This document shows, piece by piece, positions 17,537-26,305 of a stretch of 64,000 nt of DNA (within the stretch, counting starts at the first letter, position 1; every line of letters begins with the position of its first letter). The stretch comes from Oceanospirillum beijerinckii DSM 7166 (GTDB lineage Bacteria > Pseudomonadota > Gammaproteobacteria > Pseudomonadales > Halomonadaceae). A program made the position numbers and the translations under genes. The stretch lies in the NCBI RefSeq assembly GCF_000422425.1, contig NZ_AULT01000022.1:1-64000 (forward strand), read 5' to 3'. Under the pieces are notes generated by a model. The model saw only the letters and a list, made by a program, of their open reading frames with translations. It did no database searches and was not told the DNA's origin.

Positions 17537-19837
17537 GTGATTAACCTGACCCAATCAGCACAGTATCTGCATGATCTGTCCAGCGAAAAAAAGCGCGATC
17601 CTAAATATAAAAAGGCAGATATTGCTGCAGTTCACGCCTTAACTCAGGCAGCGGTTCACGTTGAGCTGTTTACCATTCCTCTTTACATGACCTCGATGTA
17701 TTCCATTCAGGGCATGCATCAGATTAATGGAGGCAATGATTTCTACGAAGGTCGTCTATGGCCTGGTCCTGCAACTTCAGTATTACCTGAAGACAGAGAG
17801 CAAAACCATTACCTGTCTCCTGAGTTTGACCAACCTGCAGTACTGCCAGGTCAGGTTGATACAGATAACTTCTTTAACAAGAAAAGCTTCAACACCATCT
17901 TCAGTGTTTTTATTCAGGAAATGCTGCACCTGCAACTGGCTGCTAACATCTGCACGGCACTGAATAAAGATGCAGACGGTAAAAACAATTCTTTTGACCC
18001 AACCTTTACTGGCCCACCACTGCAAGCTGATACAATTGAGGATGGTTTCCAAAATGCCTGGACCTGCTACGGCCCAGACAAAACCCAGATTCCCCATATT
18101 GTTGATCTGACAGATCTGAAGCACGAAAAGATCTTTGGTGAAGATTACCTGGCGCTGGATGAGATCAAAGTAAAACTGGGTGCACTGGATATCAACGCCA
18201 TCTCCCTGTTTATGGCCATTGAAGCCGATCACCAAGTGGTCAAAGACCATATGAAGCCTGAAGCGCTGTCCAAATACTTCCCTAAAGCGCCTTTCTCCGA
18301 AGAGCTGTGGAACGCTGATAGCACAGAGCTTGATCTGCCAATGTTCGGTACGATCGCTCATATGTACAGCTGTTTGGCCACCTATCTGAACCTGGAATAC
18401 TGCGACGGCACCACTCTGTTCAGCGCTGTATTTAACAGTGAATCTGCTCAGCAGGATCTGTTTAACTTCTCCAACCGCAAAGGCGGTAAAGGTGAAGCAG
18501 GTCACCCTTGCGCAGAGTTCTCTGCCATGGGTGATTTGACCGTAACGGCTGCCGACCCGACCAATGCTAAGAAGCAGATCTTCAATATGATCAGCGGCAT
18601 TATCGACCAGGGTGAGGGTGGTCCTCTGGAAGTTGAACCAACGGATGTCTTTGATAAAGCGAAGATGCTCCTGGGGGCTGCGCCTGCCGCCACAGCCAGT
18701 GATCGAAATGCCGTGAATGTACGTTACCAGCCGGATCGCTTTGCACTGGAAGCAGATTATCCCTCTTATGACGACACAGGTAAGCGCTGCCCATACTCAG
18801 CAGATGCTCAGGCTCGCTCTATTGGTGGTGAACAGGATCACTTTGCCCGCTTTAAAGAAGTGGCAATGTATGTTGCACAAGGCAAGATCACGACCTGGGA
18901 GCAGTGGCATGCTAACCCTGAAAACAAATGGAGTGCGGCGCTGCTGGTAACTGATCCAAAGTATCTGGAAGAAGCTTCAAAATACAATATTGCTAAGCCT
19001 GAAGATGTGGCTACCGCTCTGAATAACCTGAAATACAAGAAGTTTGATGATCAGGATGCCACAGCAAGTGCAGAGTTTTCTGAAGATAACTTCAAACTGT
19101 TTAGCCATGTCGCAGCGGGCTCCATCGCTGGCATCACCTCAGTACTGGATACCTTCTGGAACTACGAAAACTTTATTAAAAACCCTATCGACTTCCCTTA
19201 CCCATCGATGTCCGGTTCTGGTGACCGTATCTCCATCTGCTGGGCAATCTTTGGTAAAGCCCCTGACTTAACCCTGGGTGCCTTCCCCCGTCAACGCGGA
19301 ATTATCCCCAGTGACGCTCAAGCACCGGTTAATCATGCCTGCCAAGGCTTGGGATTCTTACCTAACGGCAACCAAGACACAGAACATCAAAATACGTGTG
19401 CCACCAAGGGTGTTTTCCATACCTGTAAAGGTTCTAACCAGTGTGCCGGTGAAGGCGGCTGTGGCTTTGTACATGACGCTACTATCGGCGGCGGTGGCTG
19501 TGGCGGTTCCAGCAGTGGCCCTGGCACAGGCCTGTTCAGCGCACCTGCCGGTAACAAGTGTAGCGCACTCGGCGGTTGTGCCGTACCTATGTCTGACTCT
19601 CAGTTGCTACCTGAAGATGGTGAGATGCAATTATTCCAGCTCAACAATCACGGGGATGAAGGTTTCCCTCCTATCAAAGAGCCTATGAAATATAAAAAAG
19701 GTGACGGTGTTTACGATACCGCTTGGCGTGCTTACCAGAGTGTATTGCAAGGAAGAATCCTGGAGAAAGACGACAAGGATCTACCTGAAGCGCCGAAACC
19801 CAGTGATCTGCGTCTGGCCTTCCCGCCATCTACCTAA
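17537..19837 (+). CDS. Large ferritin-like (VioB-type) protein with Cys-rich C-terminal tail
   Basis: A 766-aa protein, start GTG at 17537 after TAAGGA. The first ~300 residues fit the iminophenyl-pyruvate dimer synthase/ferritin-like family: helices with HALTQAAVHVELFTIPLYM, then FIQEMLHLQLAANIC and FMAIEADHQVVKDHM, giving the Glu and Glu-x-x-His pattern of a diiron site. The middle (about 420-590) is a second domain I do not recognise. Residues 602-681 hold eight Cys (602, 621, 630, 636, 642, 655, 675, 681) in Gly/Ser-rich sequence with repeats such as CKGSNQC and CAGEGGC. No signal peptide is seen. It is the first gene of a set with DUF692 and DUF2063 proteins, which suggests the tail is a modification substrate (inference). 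A conventional metal-binding role is the alternative. Confidence 0.85.
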   Translation: MINLTQSAQYLHDLSSEKKRDPKYKKADIAAVHALTQAAVHVELFTIPLYMTSMYSIQGMHQINGGNDFYEGRLWPGPATSVLPEDREQNHYLSPEFDQPAVLPGQVDTDNFFNKKSFNTIFSVFIQEMLHLQLAANICTALNKDADGKNNSFDPTFTGPPLQADTIEDGFQNAWTCYGPDKTQIPHIVDLTDLKHEKIFGEDYLALDEIKVKLGALDINAISLFMAIEADHQVVKDHMKPEALSKYFPKAPFSEELWNADSTELDLPMFGTIAHMYSCLATYLNLEYCDGTTLFSAVFNSESAQQDLFNFSNRKGGKGEAGHPCAEFSAMGDLTVTAADPTNAKKQIFNMISGIIDQGEGGPLEVEPTDVFDKAKMLLGAAPAATASDRNAVNVRYQPDRFALEADYPSYDDTGKRCPYSADAQARSIGGEQDHFARFKEVAMYVAQGKITTWEQWHANPENKWSAALLVTDPKYLEEASKYNIAKPEDVATALNNLKYKKFDDQDATASAEFSEDNFKLFSHVAAGSIAGITSVLDTFWNYENFIKNPIDFPYPSMSGSGDRISICWAIFGKAPDLTLGAFPRQRGIIPSDAQAPVNHACQGLGFLPNGNQDTEHQNTCATKGVFHTCKGSNQCAGEGGCGFVHDATIGGGGCGGSSSGPGTGLFSAPAGNKCSALGGCAVPMSDSQLLPEDGEMQLFQLNNHGDEGFPPIKEPMKYKKGDGVYDTAWRAYQSVLQGRILEKDDKDLPEAPKPSDLRLAFPPST

Positions 19838-19983
19838 TACAGGCTTGATGTTTAGCTGTGCAGCACCCTTTAGCTCTGTATAGCTGACATAAAGGCTTAG
19901 AAGGTGATGACCCACAGGCACTGATCCGGTCAGTGCCTGTTCTGGTTCAGCACAGGTTGATACTTAACCCCACAGGATCTGTT

Positions 19984-21177
19984 ATGGCCACGCATACAAA
20001 TAACAGCGCTCCTAACCACAGCGCCCCGAATAGCAGCAACTCTAACAACAACTCTAACAACAACTCTAACAACAACAACTCTAACAACAGCAGTTCTAAC
20101 AAAAGCAGCTCTAACAAGAACGCCACTGATACTGCTTCAGCCTCTCACCTGGCTGATCAACTACCTAAACTAGGCTTTGGTGTGGGCTTACGCAGCTGCC
20201 ACTTTGAATGGCTGCTGAAAAATGATCTTAATCCTGCAGCGCTTAATCCTGTTGAACGCCCGGTGGATTGGTTTGAGATCATCAGCGAAAACTTTATGGA
20301 TAACCATGGTTTTGCCCACTATATGCTGGATCGGGTACGGGAGCGTTATCCTATCGTGATGCATGGCGTATCACTGTCCATTGGCTCCAGTGATCCACTG
20401 AACTGGAATTATCTGACCAAGCTCAACGCTCTGATTCAAGGTATTCAACCGGCCTGGGTATCGGATCATATCTGTTGGACCGGTATATCAGGGGTCAATA
20501 CCCATGACCTGCTGCCACTGCCCTACACAGAAGAATCCCTGCGTCATGTGATACAACGGGTGAACGAAGTGCAGGACTTTCTGCAACGCCCGCTGGTACT
20601 GGAAAACCCCAGCAGCTACCTGCAATTTCAGCAATCTGAATTGACCGAACCCGAGTTTATTAATGCCCTGTGCGCAGAAACCGGTTGCGGCCTGCTGCTG
20701 GATGTGAACAACGTCTTTGTCTCCAGCTTTAATCACGGTTTTGATGCCGAAGAGTATATCCGCGCCCTGCCCCACAAACAGATTGTGCAGATGCATCTGG
20801 CAGGTCCGACCCACTGCGGCAGTCATATTATCGACACCCATGATACAGAAGTACCGAGACAAGTGTGGCAGCTATATCAACTGGCCCAGCAACTGACTCC
20901 AGAGTGCTCCACCCTGCTGGAATGGGATGCCAATATCCCGGAATTCCCGCAACTGGTTAGCGAACTCAATAAAGCCCGTCAGGCTCTTACCGGAGAACTG
21001 CCCGGTAAAGAGCTGCACTATCAACCGGCACAGCAGAACAGTGGTCCCGTGGTATCGACGCCCGCTCACCATAATCTACAGGCCCACAATCTAAACGAAC
21101 ACCACAATCTAAACGAACACCGCAATCTAGACGAGCACTACAATCTTGACGAGTACCGCTATGCAGAAGCTGAATGA
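19984..21177 (+). CDS. DUF692 multinuclear non-heme iron oxidase (MbnB/TglH-like)
   Basis: A TIM-barrel enzyme of the family that modifies cysteines in ribosomal peptides (MbnB makes oxazolone/thioamide groups in methanobactin; TglH works in 3-thiaglutamate synthesis). Family landmarks occur in order: [79 protein letters not shown] and IDTHDTEV, covering the His/Asp/Glu/Asn iron ligands. I choose ATG 19984 after AGGAT. Two oddities: an Asn/Ser-rich N-terminal stretch of about 45 residues before the barrel, and a C-terminal tail with four repeats of the type NLNEH. The gene overlaps the next by 17 bp. Confidence 0.93.
   Translation: MATHTNNSAPNHSAPNSSNSNNNSNNNSNNNNSNNSSSNKSSSNKNATDTASASHLADQLPKLGFGVGLRSCHFEWLLKNDLNPAALNPVERPVDWFEIISENFMDNHGFAHYMLDRVRERYPIVMHGVSLSIGSSDPLNWNYLTKLNALIQGIQPAWVSDHICWTGISGVNTHDLLPLPYTEESLRHVIQRVNEVQDFLQRPLVLENPSSYLQFQQSELTEPEFINALCAETGCGLLLDVNNVFVSSFNHGFDAEEYIRALPHKQIVQMHLAGPTHCGSHIIDTHDTEVPRQVWQLYQLAQQLTPECSTLLEWDANIPEFPQLVSELNKARQALTGELPGKELHYQPAQQNSGPVVSTPAHHNLQAHNLNEHHNLNEHRNLDEHYNLDEYRYAEAE
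20026..20125 (+). repeat. Short tandem repeats coding an Asn/Ser-rich linker
   Basis: Units related to AACAACTCTAAC (12 bp) follow one another, coding Ser-Asn-Asn-Asn type repeats near the N-terminus of the DUF692 protein. A unit length divisible by three keeps the frame, so copy number could change the linker length by slippage. Confidence 0.8.
21085..21156 (+). repeat. Four 18-bp tandem repeats at the end of the DUF692 gene
   Basis: Units at 21085, 21103, 21121 and 21139: the first two are identical (CACAATCTAAACGAACAC), and the next two have drifted. They code a His/Asn/Glu-rich tail ([24 protein letters not shown]). The array ends 5 bases before the start codon of the DUF2063 gene. Confidence 0.88.
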
Positions 21178-22015
21178 ACTCCAACACTGGTTTGGCCGTG
21201 CAGTGATCCGTCGCGAACTGGATTACGACACCCTACTGGAAACCATCGTCGATAACGAGCAACTCAGTGCTGAACGCAGGCTGGGGGTTTACGCTGAGGG
21301 TTATCAGCTGCGCTTGCTGGAGTGTATGCGTGCGGAATACGCTTGTCTGGATGCCCTACTGAGCCGGGAGCTGTTTGACCGCTTTGCGCTGAATTACCTG
21401 AGTGCCCGCCCATCAACCTCTTATACACTGTTTGATCTGGGTGGTGAATTTGCTCTGTTTCTAGCCAATACCCGTCCGCCCATGCCGGAAGGAAGTGAAC
21501 AGCAAACGGCCATGAAGATGCCGGAACAACTGGCACAACTGGAACGTTACCGGGTAATGAGCATTCGCGGTAAAGGCTCCGAACACAGCGAGATACCAAC
21601 ACTGGACGCCACCATACTGCTGTTCCAACCTAACTTTCTGTTCAAGCGCACAGATACCAGCTTTGTGATGGCAACCGACTTTGATTTTTCCCCAGCGATT
21701 GAAGCGGTCGACAATGATCAACAACCGGATTTCCCCGAGCAAAAAAGCCAACATCTGCTGATCTACCGCCAAGGCTATCGCGTCAAGCTGATGACCCTGG
21801 AACCCTGGCAAGCCCTATTCCTACAGAGCTGTGATGGTCATTATTCCTGGCAGGCACAACAGCATCTGGTTTCCGAACAGCTGCAGCTATCGGGCGGCGA
21901 TCTGTTATCTCAGCTAATAACCTGGTTACCGCAAATGGTTTCGATGGGCGTACTGGAATTGGTTGAGCAGGAAGGCACGATAGGCAGTCAAAAAGCAGTA
22001 TTCAGTATGATTTAA
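21161..22015 (+). CDS. DUF2063 protein, putative peptide-binding partner of the DUF692 enzyme (MbnC/HvfC-like)
   Basis: A 284-aa protein whose N-terminal domain fits DUF2063 ([58 protein letters not shown]). DUF2063 proteins form a complex with the DUF692 oxidase and help recruit the peptide substrate in methanobactin and related systems. The C-terminal part ([15 protein letters not shown] ... [16 protein letters not shown]) matches the second domain of the HvfC type. The ATG at 21161 lies inside the end of the DUF692 gene (17-bp overlap), implying translational coupling; an in-frame TTG at 21146 is less likely. Confidence 0.88.
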   Translation: MQKLNELQHWFGRAVIRRELDYDTLLETIVDNEQLSAERRLGVYAEGYQLRLLECMRAEYACLDALLSRELFDRFALNYLSARPSTSYTLFDLGGEFALFLANTRPPMPEGSEQQTAMKMPEQLAQLERYRVMSIRGKGSEHSEIPTLDATILLFQPNFLFKRTDTSFVMATDFDFSPAIEAVDNDQQPDFPEQKSQHLLIYRQGYRVKLMTLEPWQALFLQSCDGHYSWQAQQHLVSEQLQLSGGDLLSQLITWLPQMVSMGVLELVEQEGTIGSQKAVFSMI

Positions 22016-22188
22016 CCGAAAGTGGCTGCGGAAGTGGAAAAATAATAGAGAGTATCAGTCATACACCGCGAACAAGAGCCTTCAATACATCCATTTCGCG
22101 GCTTAACACTGGTACTCTGCCTCGGACCTGCCCATAATATCGCTTCTGAATATTAAGCTTAGAAAAACAGCAGCATAAGGGTTATAAA

Positions 22189-22365
22189 ATGGGTGGCGTA
22201 TCGCTGGGGCAACTGATCATCCTGATTATTGTAATCACAATTTTCATCTTACCCAAGCTGATGGAATCCTTCTCTGACCGCTCCCCCGTCAACAAAAAAC
22301 AAGCACGAATTGTGCTGATATCAGTCGTCGTGGTTTACTTTCTCTTCTATGTATTTGGGCTTTAG
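22189..22365 (+). CDS. Small membrane protein, 58 aa
   Basis: ATG at 22189 preceded by AAGGG. The product has two hydrophobic segments, LGQLIILIIVITIFIL near the N-terminus and IVLISVVVVYFLFYVF at the end, joined by a polar loop with several Lys/Ser/Asp. It lies 173 bp after the DUF2063 gene on the same strand and may belong to that operon. The first residues (MGGVSLGQL) recall TatA-like small proteins, but the second segment does not fit TatA. Function unknown. Confidence 0.6.
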   Translation: MGGVSLGQLIILIIVITIFILPKLMESFSDRSPVNKKQARIVLISVVVVYFLFYVFGL

Positions 22366-22368
22366 GAC

Positions 22369-22578
22369 TCAAATCTCCGTCCTGAGTTGATCAAGTACAT
22401 CCTGACTGATCCGAATAATATTGATAATTTGCTCATCAGGTAATCCTGCAGCAAGCATATTCAGGAAACTGATCAACAAGGACAGTGCGAAGTTCTCGAT
22501 AGTGGAAGCATTAGAGACATTAAAAAGGCACTCAGAACACATTGTTCGACGTATCACATCGGATTTAACGATGTGCAC
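22369..22578 (-). CDS. Possible small protein, 69 aa
   Basis: An ATG-started frame on the minus strand, converging on the 58-aa gene with 3 bases between. Sequence is partly amphipathic (FALSLLISFLNMLAAGLPDE, IINIIRISQDVLDQL) with two Cys. A 32-bp piece of it (22480-22511) recurs almost exactly at 23721-23752, beyond the LysR gene. No clear ribosome site and no recognised family; it may be a remnant. Confidence 0.35.
   Translation of the reverse strand: MHIVKSDVIRRTMCSECLFNVSNASTIENFALSLLISFLNMLAAGLPDEQIINIIRISQDVLDQLRTEI
22480..22511. repeat. 32-bp direct repeat, left copy
   Basis: GGACAGTGCGAAGTTCTCGA plus TAGTGGAAGCAT; the copy at 23721-23752 differs at one base. The two copies bracket 1.2 kb containing the LysR gene. 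Confidence 0.9.
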
Positions 22579-22817
22579 GCTTAGAGGGTATGAATAGTCT
22601 CTTTCAGGCAGCCTGAGAACCTCATATATGATTTACCTGACCGGCAGCCCAATAGACATGCTGGTTCAATCTGGTAAATCCACATGAAACGTCAAACATA
22701 TGACACCACAAAAAACCGCATATATAATCCGGACAATAAAAACAAAAAAAACAGTCAAAAAAATGCGACAAAAACTGTCTGATTATAAAATATAAACAAT
22801 AGTAACGAGGTATATCT

Positions 22818-23675
22818 GTGCCGAGAAATATTGATATTGTTGTTCTAAGGAGCTTTATCTCTGTTGTAAGCCTTGGGGGAGTATCAAAAGCAGCCAATAA
22901 ACTCCATGTCACTCAATCTGCTATTTCTCAGCATATAAAAAGATTAGAGAGCATGCTTAATACAAGCTTATTTATTCGTTCAGGTAGAAATGTTACCTTG
23001 ACACCAGCGGGTGAAGAATTACTTGAATACGCCTCAAAAATTCTAGCAACAAATGACGAAATTATCAGCAGGTTCTCACAGTCAGTTGAAAAGACCAGCA
23101 TTTCAATTGGGTTATCTGAACATATCTCTCATGTTTATCTCCCCCAAATATTAGCTAATACAGCCCAATCTTCGCATATAGAGATTGATGCTAAGATAGC
23201 ACTTAACCAAGAGCTGTACTCTGATATCAACAATGGCCTATTAGATATGGCACTGCTCATCAGTGAACAGGGTATCCACCAGCAAAAAACCGTTTCTCAA
23301 TATCAGCTTTCCTGGGTGTCATCACCCGAACTCAATCCCGACGAATTTACAAAATACCTGCCTATTGTTGTCTATGGTGGACCCTGCCTATTTCGAACGA
23401 TGATGATTTCAATCCTAGAATCACATAATATCCCATGGAAAGTCGTCTATAGCGCATCCAGCATTGGAGATTTAAAAGCTGCACTAGCAGCAAAAATGGG
23501 AGTCTCGGCTTTATTAGAGTGTGAAATAGATAGCTCTTTACAGCTCAACCATCCAATATTCCAGCCCTTACCAGATTTACCGATGGTTGATGTTTTACTG
23601 CATAGTAAAAGCAGTTACACGACTGCAGAGGCGAGTAGACTGGCAGCTCTTATACAACAAACATTATACAAATAG
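22818..23675 (+). CDS. LysR-family transcriptional regulator
   Basis: A 285-aa protein with the N-terminal winged helix (LRSFISVVSLGGVSKAANKL, VTQSAISQHIKRLE) and a type 2 periplasmic-binding-like effector domain. ATA/GAGG context precedes a GTG start at 22818. Its codon use is more A+T-rich than neighbouring housekeeping genes, and it lies in a rearranged zone between two 32-bp direct repeats, so it may be a recent arrival. No target gene is evident: neighbours are a small protein on one side and an IS relic on the other. Confidence 0.85.
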   Translation: MPRNIDIVVLRSFISVVSLGGVSKAANKLHVTQSAISQHIKRLESMLNTSLFIRSGRNVTLTPAGEELLEYASKILATNDEIISRFSQSVEKTSISIGLSEHISHVYLPQILANTAQSSHIEIDAKIALNQELYSDINNGLLDMALLISEQGIHQQKTVSQYQLSWVSSPELNPDEFTKYLPIVVYGGPCLFRTMMISILESHNIPWKVVYSASSIGDLKAALAAKMGVSALLECEIDSSLQLNHPIFQPLPDLPMVDVLLHSKSSYTTAEASRLAALIQQTLYK

Positions 23676-23720
23676 TTCACAATAAAAATTAAAAGTATTT
23701 GATATTGTATTTAACGCACT

Positions 23721-23752
23721 GGACAGTGCGAAGTTCTCGATAGTGAAAGCAT
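23721..23752. repeat. 32-bp direct repeat, right copy
   Basis: Matches 22480-22511 at 31 of 32 positions in the same orientation. It lies 46 bp after the LysR stop codon, at the edge of the transposase relic. Confidence 0.9.
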
Positions 23753-23819
23753 AAGCTTGACACCTCTCAGATTTATGGCCTGGACTAAAACTCACCACAA
23801 GCAAAGTCAGATCAAAAAC

Positions 23820-24285
23820 CGAGAGGCGACAATGCGGGCGTATCCAGTTTCATCCGGGCTTTATCTCTTAACCCTCGATGCTATGCTTCCTTACTTCATT
23901 TGTTTCACTCCAGCGCTCTGAATCTGGATAAACTCACAACAGCCTGGTATCGACTGGTGCTGCAAAAGTTCACACCGGCTCAGTACAACAGTCGGCACAT
24001 CATACTGGCCGATGGATAAGACTTCACCTCCTTCTGAAGCGGTGGTAGCTCAGGCGATGCGTTCTTCACTGCCAGAGTTTCTTCTGGTTTCTGTTCAGGA
24101 GCTGAACGTGGTGAAATTCCTGATGGACGTGATGGAATCTGAGCGATACGAAGGCTTCTGTCAGACAGGCTGACGATTAAACCACGAAAACAATCCATTA
24201 AAGCTGGAAATACCTGTTTTTGAAAAAATGGGAAAACAGTTGTGCGTAGCCCATAGTCGTCAGAACTACGCACTGCTCAGATAAT
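23820..24285 (+). pseudogene. Degenerate transposase remnant
   Basis: Pieces of a transposase-like protein are readable in different frames with stops between: one part gives LNLDKLTTAWYRLVLQKF and NSRHIILADG then a stop; a second gives SEAVVAQAMRSSLPEFLL then a stop; a third ends QLCVAHSRQNYALLR. The IILADG motif resembles a DDE strand of large transposases that continue with KVPKEGRKMP. Frameshifts and stops show it is dead. The exact IS family is not certain. Confidence 0.5.
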
Positions 24286-24328
24286 TAAATCCTTACATTA
24301 ATCCATTATAAATTTTACATTTTTTATA

Positions 24329-25231
24329 CTATTTACTACGAGTTGCCAGGTATACACCTGATACCGCAACAGCAAAGCCAACCATTTCGACCACTTTAAA
24401 ATCATCCCCCAATACTATAGTAGCCATCACCGCAGTAGTTGGAGGAATCAGAAAGAATAAGCTTGCTACTGTCGATGCCTTGCCTTTGCGTAGCATTAAA
24501 TACATTAAACTAATCGCACCAATGGAGTTCATTAGCGCCAACCAAGCCGTCGAGGCAATGAAACCAAAGCTCCAACCAACAACCATAGTTTCATTAGTGG
24601 ATGCTAGTAGCCACATAACTAAAGCAGCAATACCTAACTGAATAGCACCACCTGTACGTAGATCCATCGCTTGACAAAATTTCTTTTGGTAAAGAGCACC
24701 CGAAGTAATTCCAATAAGTGCAACGACTACAAATAAGTATCCCATTGGATCAATACTTGAAAAACTCAAGCCTTCGGAAACGACTAAAGCAACACCACAG
24801 ACACCCAGCAGTAAACCTGACCATTGTTTTCCGGTGACAGTTTCACCTAAAAATAAACCCGCTCCCAAAGCAGTAAGTATCGGCATAGTCCCCACGATTA
24901 AGGCAGAAACACCGGCAGGAACCCCCAGGTTCATACCACTATATAAACCTCCAAACTGCATTGCTTGTATCAACAAGCCGACAACTGCGACATGTATTAA
25001 CTGCATCCCTTTCGGCCAGGGTGCTTTTAATAACACCGCAATAGTAAGAAGAATGACTGCAGCACTACCAAATCGAAACAGAGTCATTGTAAAAGGTTCT
25101 GCATATTCAAGGCCGACAGCGCCTCCTATATACCCTGAACTCCATAGTATGATAAATAGTAATGGCATGCTTAACGCCGAGACCAGTTCGGAACTGGTAA
25201 TAGCACTATTACCTTGCTTTACACTTTCCAT
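24329..25231 (-). CDS. EamA/DMT-superfamily transporter
   Basis: A 300-aa integral inner-membrane protein with about ten hydrophobic segments in two EamA repeats (first around LFIILWSSGYIGGAVGLEYA, second around VVVALIGITSGALYQKKF). Members export amino acids or other metabolites; the substrate cannot be deduced. An AATGGAGGTAATAA-type ribosome site (GGAGG) precedes the ATG. The gene stands alone between the IS relic and the UspA-DapA chimera. Confidence 0.88.
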   Translation of the reverse strand: MESVKQGNSAITSSELVSALSMPLLFIILWSSGYIGGAVGLEYAEPFTMTLFRFGSAAVILLTIAVLLKAPWPKGMQLIHVAVVGLLIQAMQFGGLYSGMNLGVPAGVSALIVGTMPILTALGAGLFLGETVTGKQWSGLLLGVCGVALVVSEGLSFSSIDPMGYLFVVVALIGITSGALYQKKFCQAMDLRTGGAIQLGIAALVMWLLASTNETMVVGWSFGFIASTAWLALMNSIGAISLMYLMLRKGKASTVASLFFLIPPTTAVMATIVLGDDFKVVEMVGFAVAVSGVYLATRSK

Positions 25232-25608
25232 TTTATTACCTCCATTTTTGCTGATTTGTTTTCGTAATATGAATAGTGTCAGATCTATTTTTATAAAAAA
25301 AATTAAGTCTTCTAATCGTACTGTTCACGTTTGCTAATAAGTTCAGCTAATGCATTCTTAACAAAGATCTACTCTGCCAAACGCCCCAACCCTAAAAGCA
25401 AATACTCACAGTCATACGTTGTAATCAAGGGAAGGACAACAGAGATAAATCAGCCATCCGGTTGATTACCTTACTGTCGTCAATAGGTTACAGTGCCTTT
25501 CACGAGAAACGGTTACAGCTCAAAAGAGCTACAACATAAGTGATCAAGACACCAGAAGCCCTGTAACCATCGATAAGAGCCACATCAGAGTTTGACCAGG
25601 GGATAACC
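25232..25608. other. Intergenic region upstream of the chimeric gene
   Basis: No gene or clear promoter is visible in this 377-bp divergent spacer. Just before 25609 is AGGGGATAACC, a good ribosome site that belongs to the Usp start. Confidence 0.4.
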
Positions 25609-26133
25609 ATGCTGTCTGAAGTCCGCATGCTTATTTGTGCTTCCGATCTTGGCAAAGGCAGTCGCTCTGATTTTCGCATGGCTGTTCAACTGGCGATCAA
25701 ACACAACGCTCAGATTATCTATTTGCATGTACTGGAACATTTCACCGAAGTGATTGAAGAGGTAATGGATGAGCTGGCCAAGTGCGCCAATATTGTCGCG
25801 GTAAAAGAGTCCACCACCGATATCCGTCGTATCACCGAACTGTACAACCGCTTTGATGACCGCTTTATCGTGTTCTCCGGTGTGGACGATATCGCGCTGG
25901 AATCCCTGATGCTGGGTGCGACCGGTTGGATCTCCGGCCTGACCAACGCTTTCCCGAAAGAGTCCGTCACCCTGTACAAGCGGGCTCAGCAGGGTCGTTA
26001 TGCTGAAGCGGTTGAGATCTATCGCTGGTTCCTGCCACTGCTGCGCCTGGACACCATTCCAGAGTTGGCTGCCTTCGGGCAGCCTTTTTTACATCAGGCT
26101 ACCATTTACACCAGACTACTGGATACGACATAA
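25609..26133 (+). pseudogene. Chimera: UspA N-terminus fused to a DapA-family C-terminus
   Basis: Residues 1 to about 45 are the start of a universal stress protein (MLICASDLGKGSRSDFRMAV, then IIYLHVLEHF). From about residue 48 the sequence becomes the second half of a DapA/DHDPS-family aldolase-lyase: ELAKCANIVAVKESTTDIRR, with the Schiff-base lysine at K66, VFSGVDDIALESLMLGA, and IYRWFLPLLRLD. The latter resembles the hydroxyproline-pathway deaminase branch. The first half of the barrel is missing. After LRLDT the frame runs through a terminator hairpin (26067-26090) and ends in unrelated residues. This looks like an in-frame deletion or recombination product. Confidence 0.85.
26067..26090 (+). 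terminator. Strong terminator inside the chimeric frame
   Basis: GGCTGCC-TTCG-GGCAGCC followed by six T: a perfect 7-bp stem with a UUCG loop. It lies inside the last 23 codons of the UspA-DapA frame, showing that this end of the frame is not original coding sequence. Confidence 0.93.
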
Positions 26134-26305
26134 AGCCATCACAGTGACAGCTTATTACTCCAATTAAGTTGTACTGACCACTCAGTCTGTCATCTAGCTA
26201 TGGCAGGGTTTCACCCTAGACCAACCTTCTTACCCACAGGGATAAAACGTTTTAGAGAACGCGTTTTCGAAAGAGATAGTTTAGATAGGATGAGGCACAG
26301 AGGTA

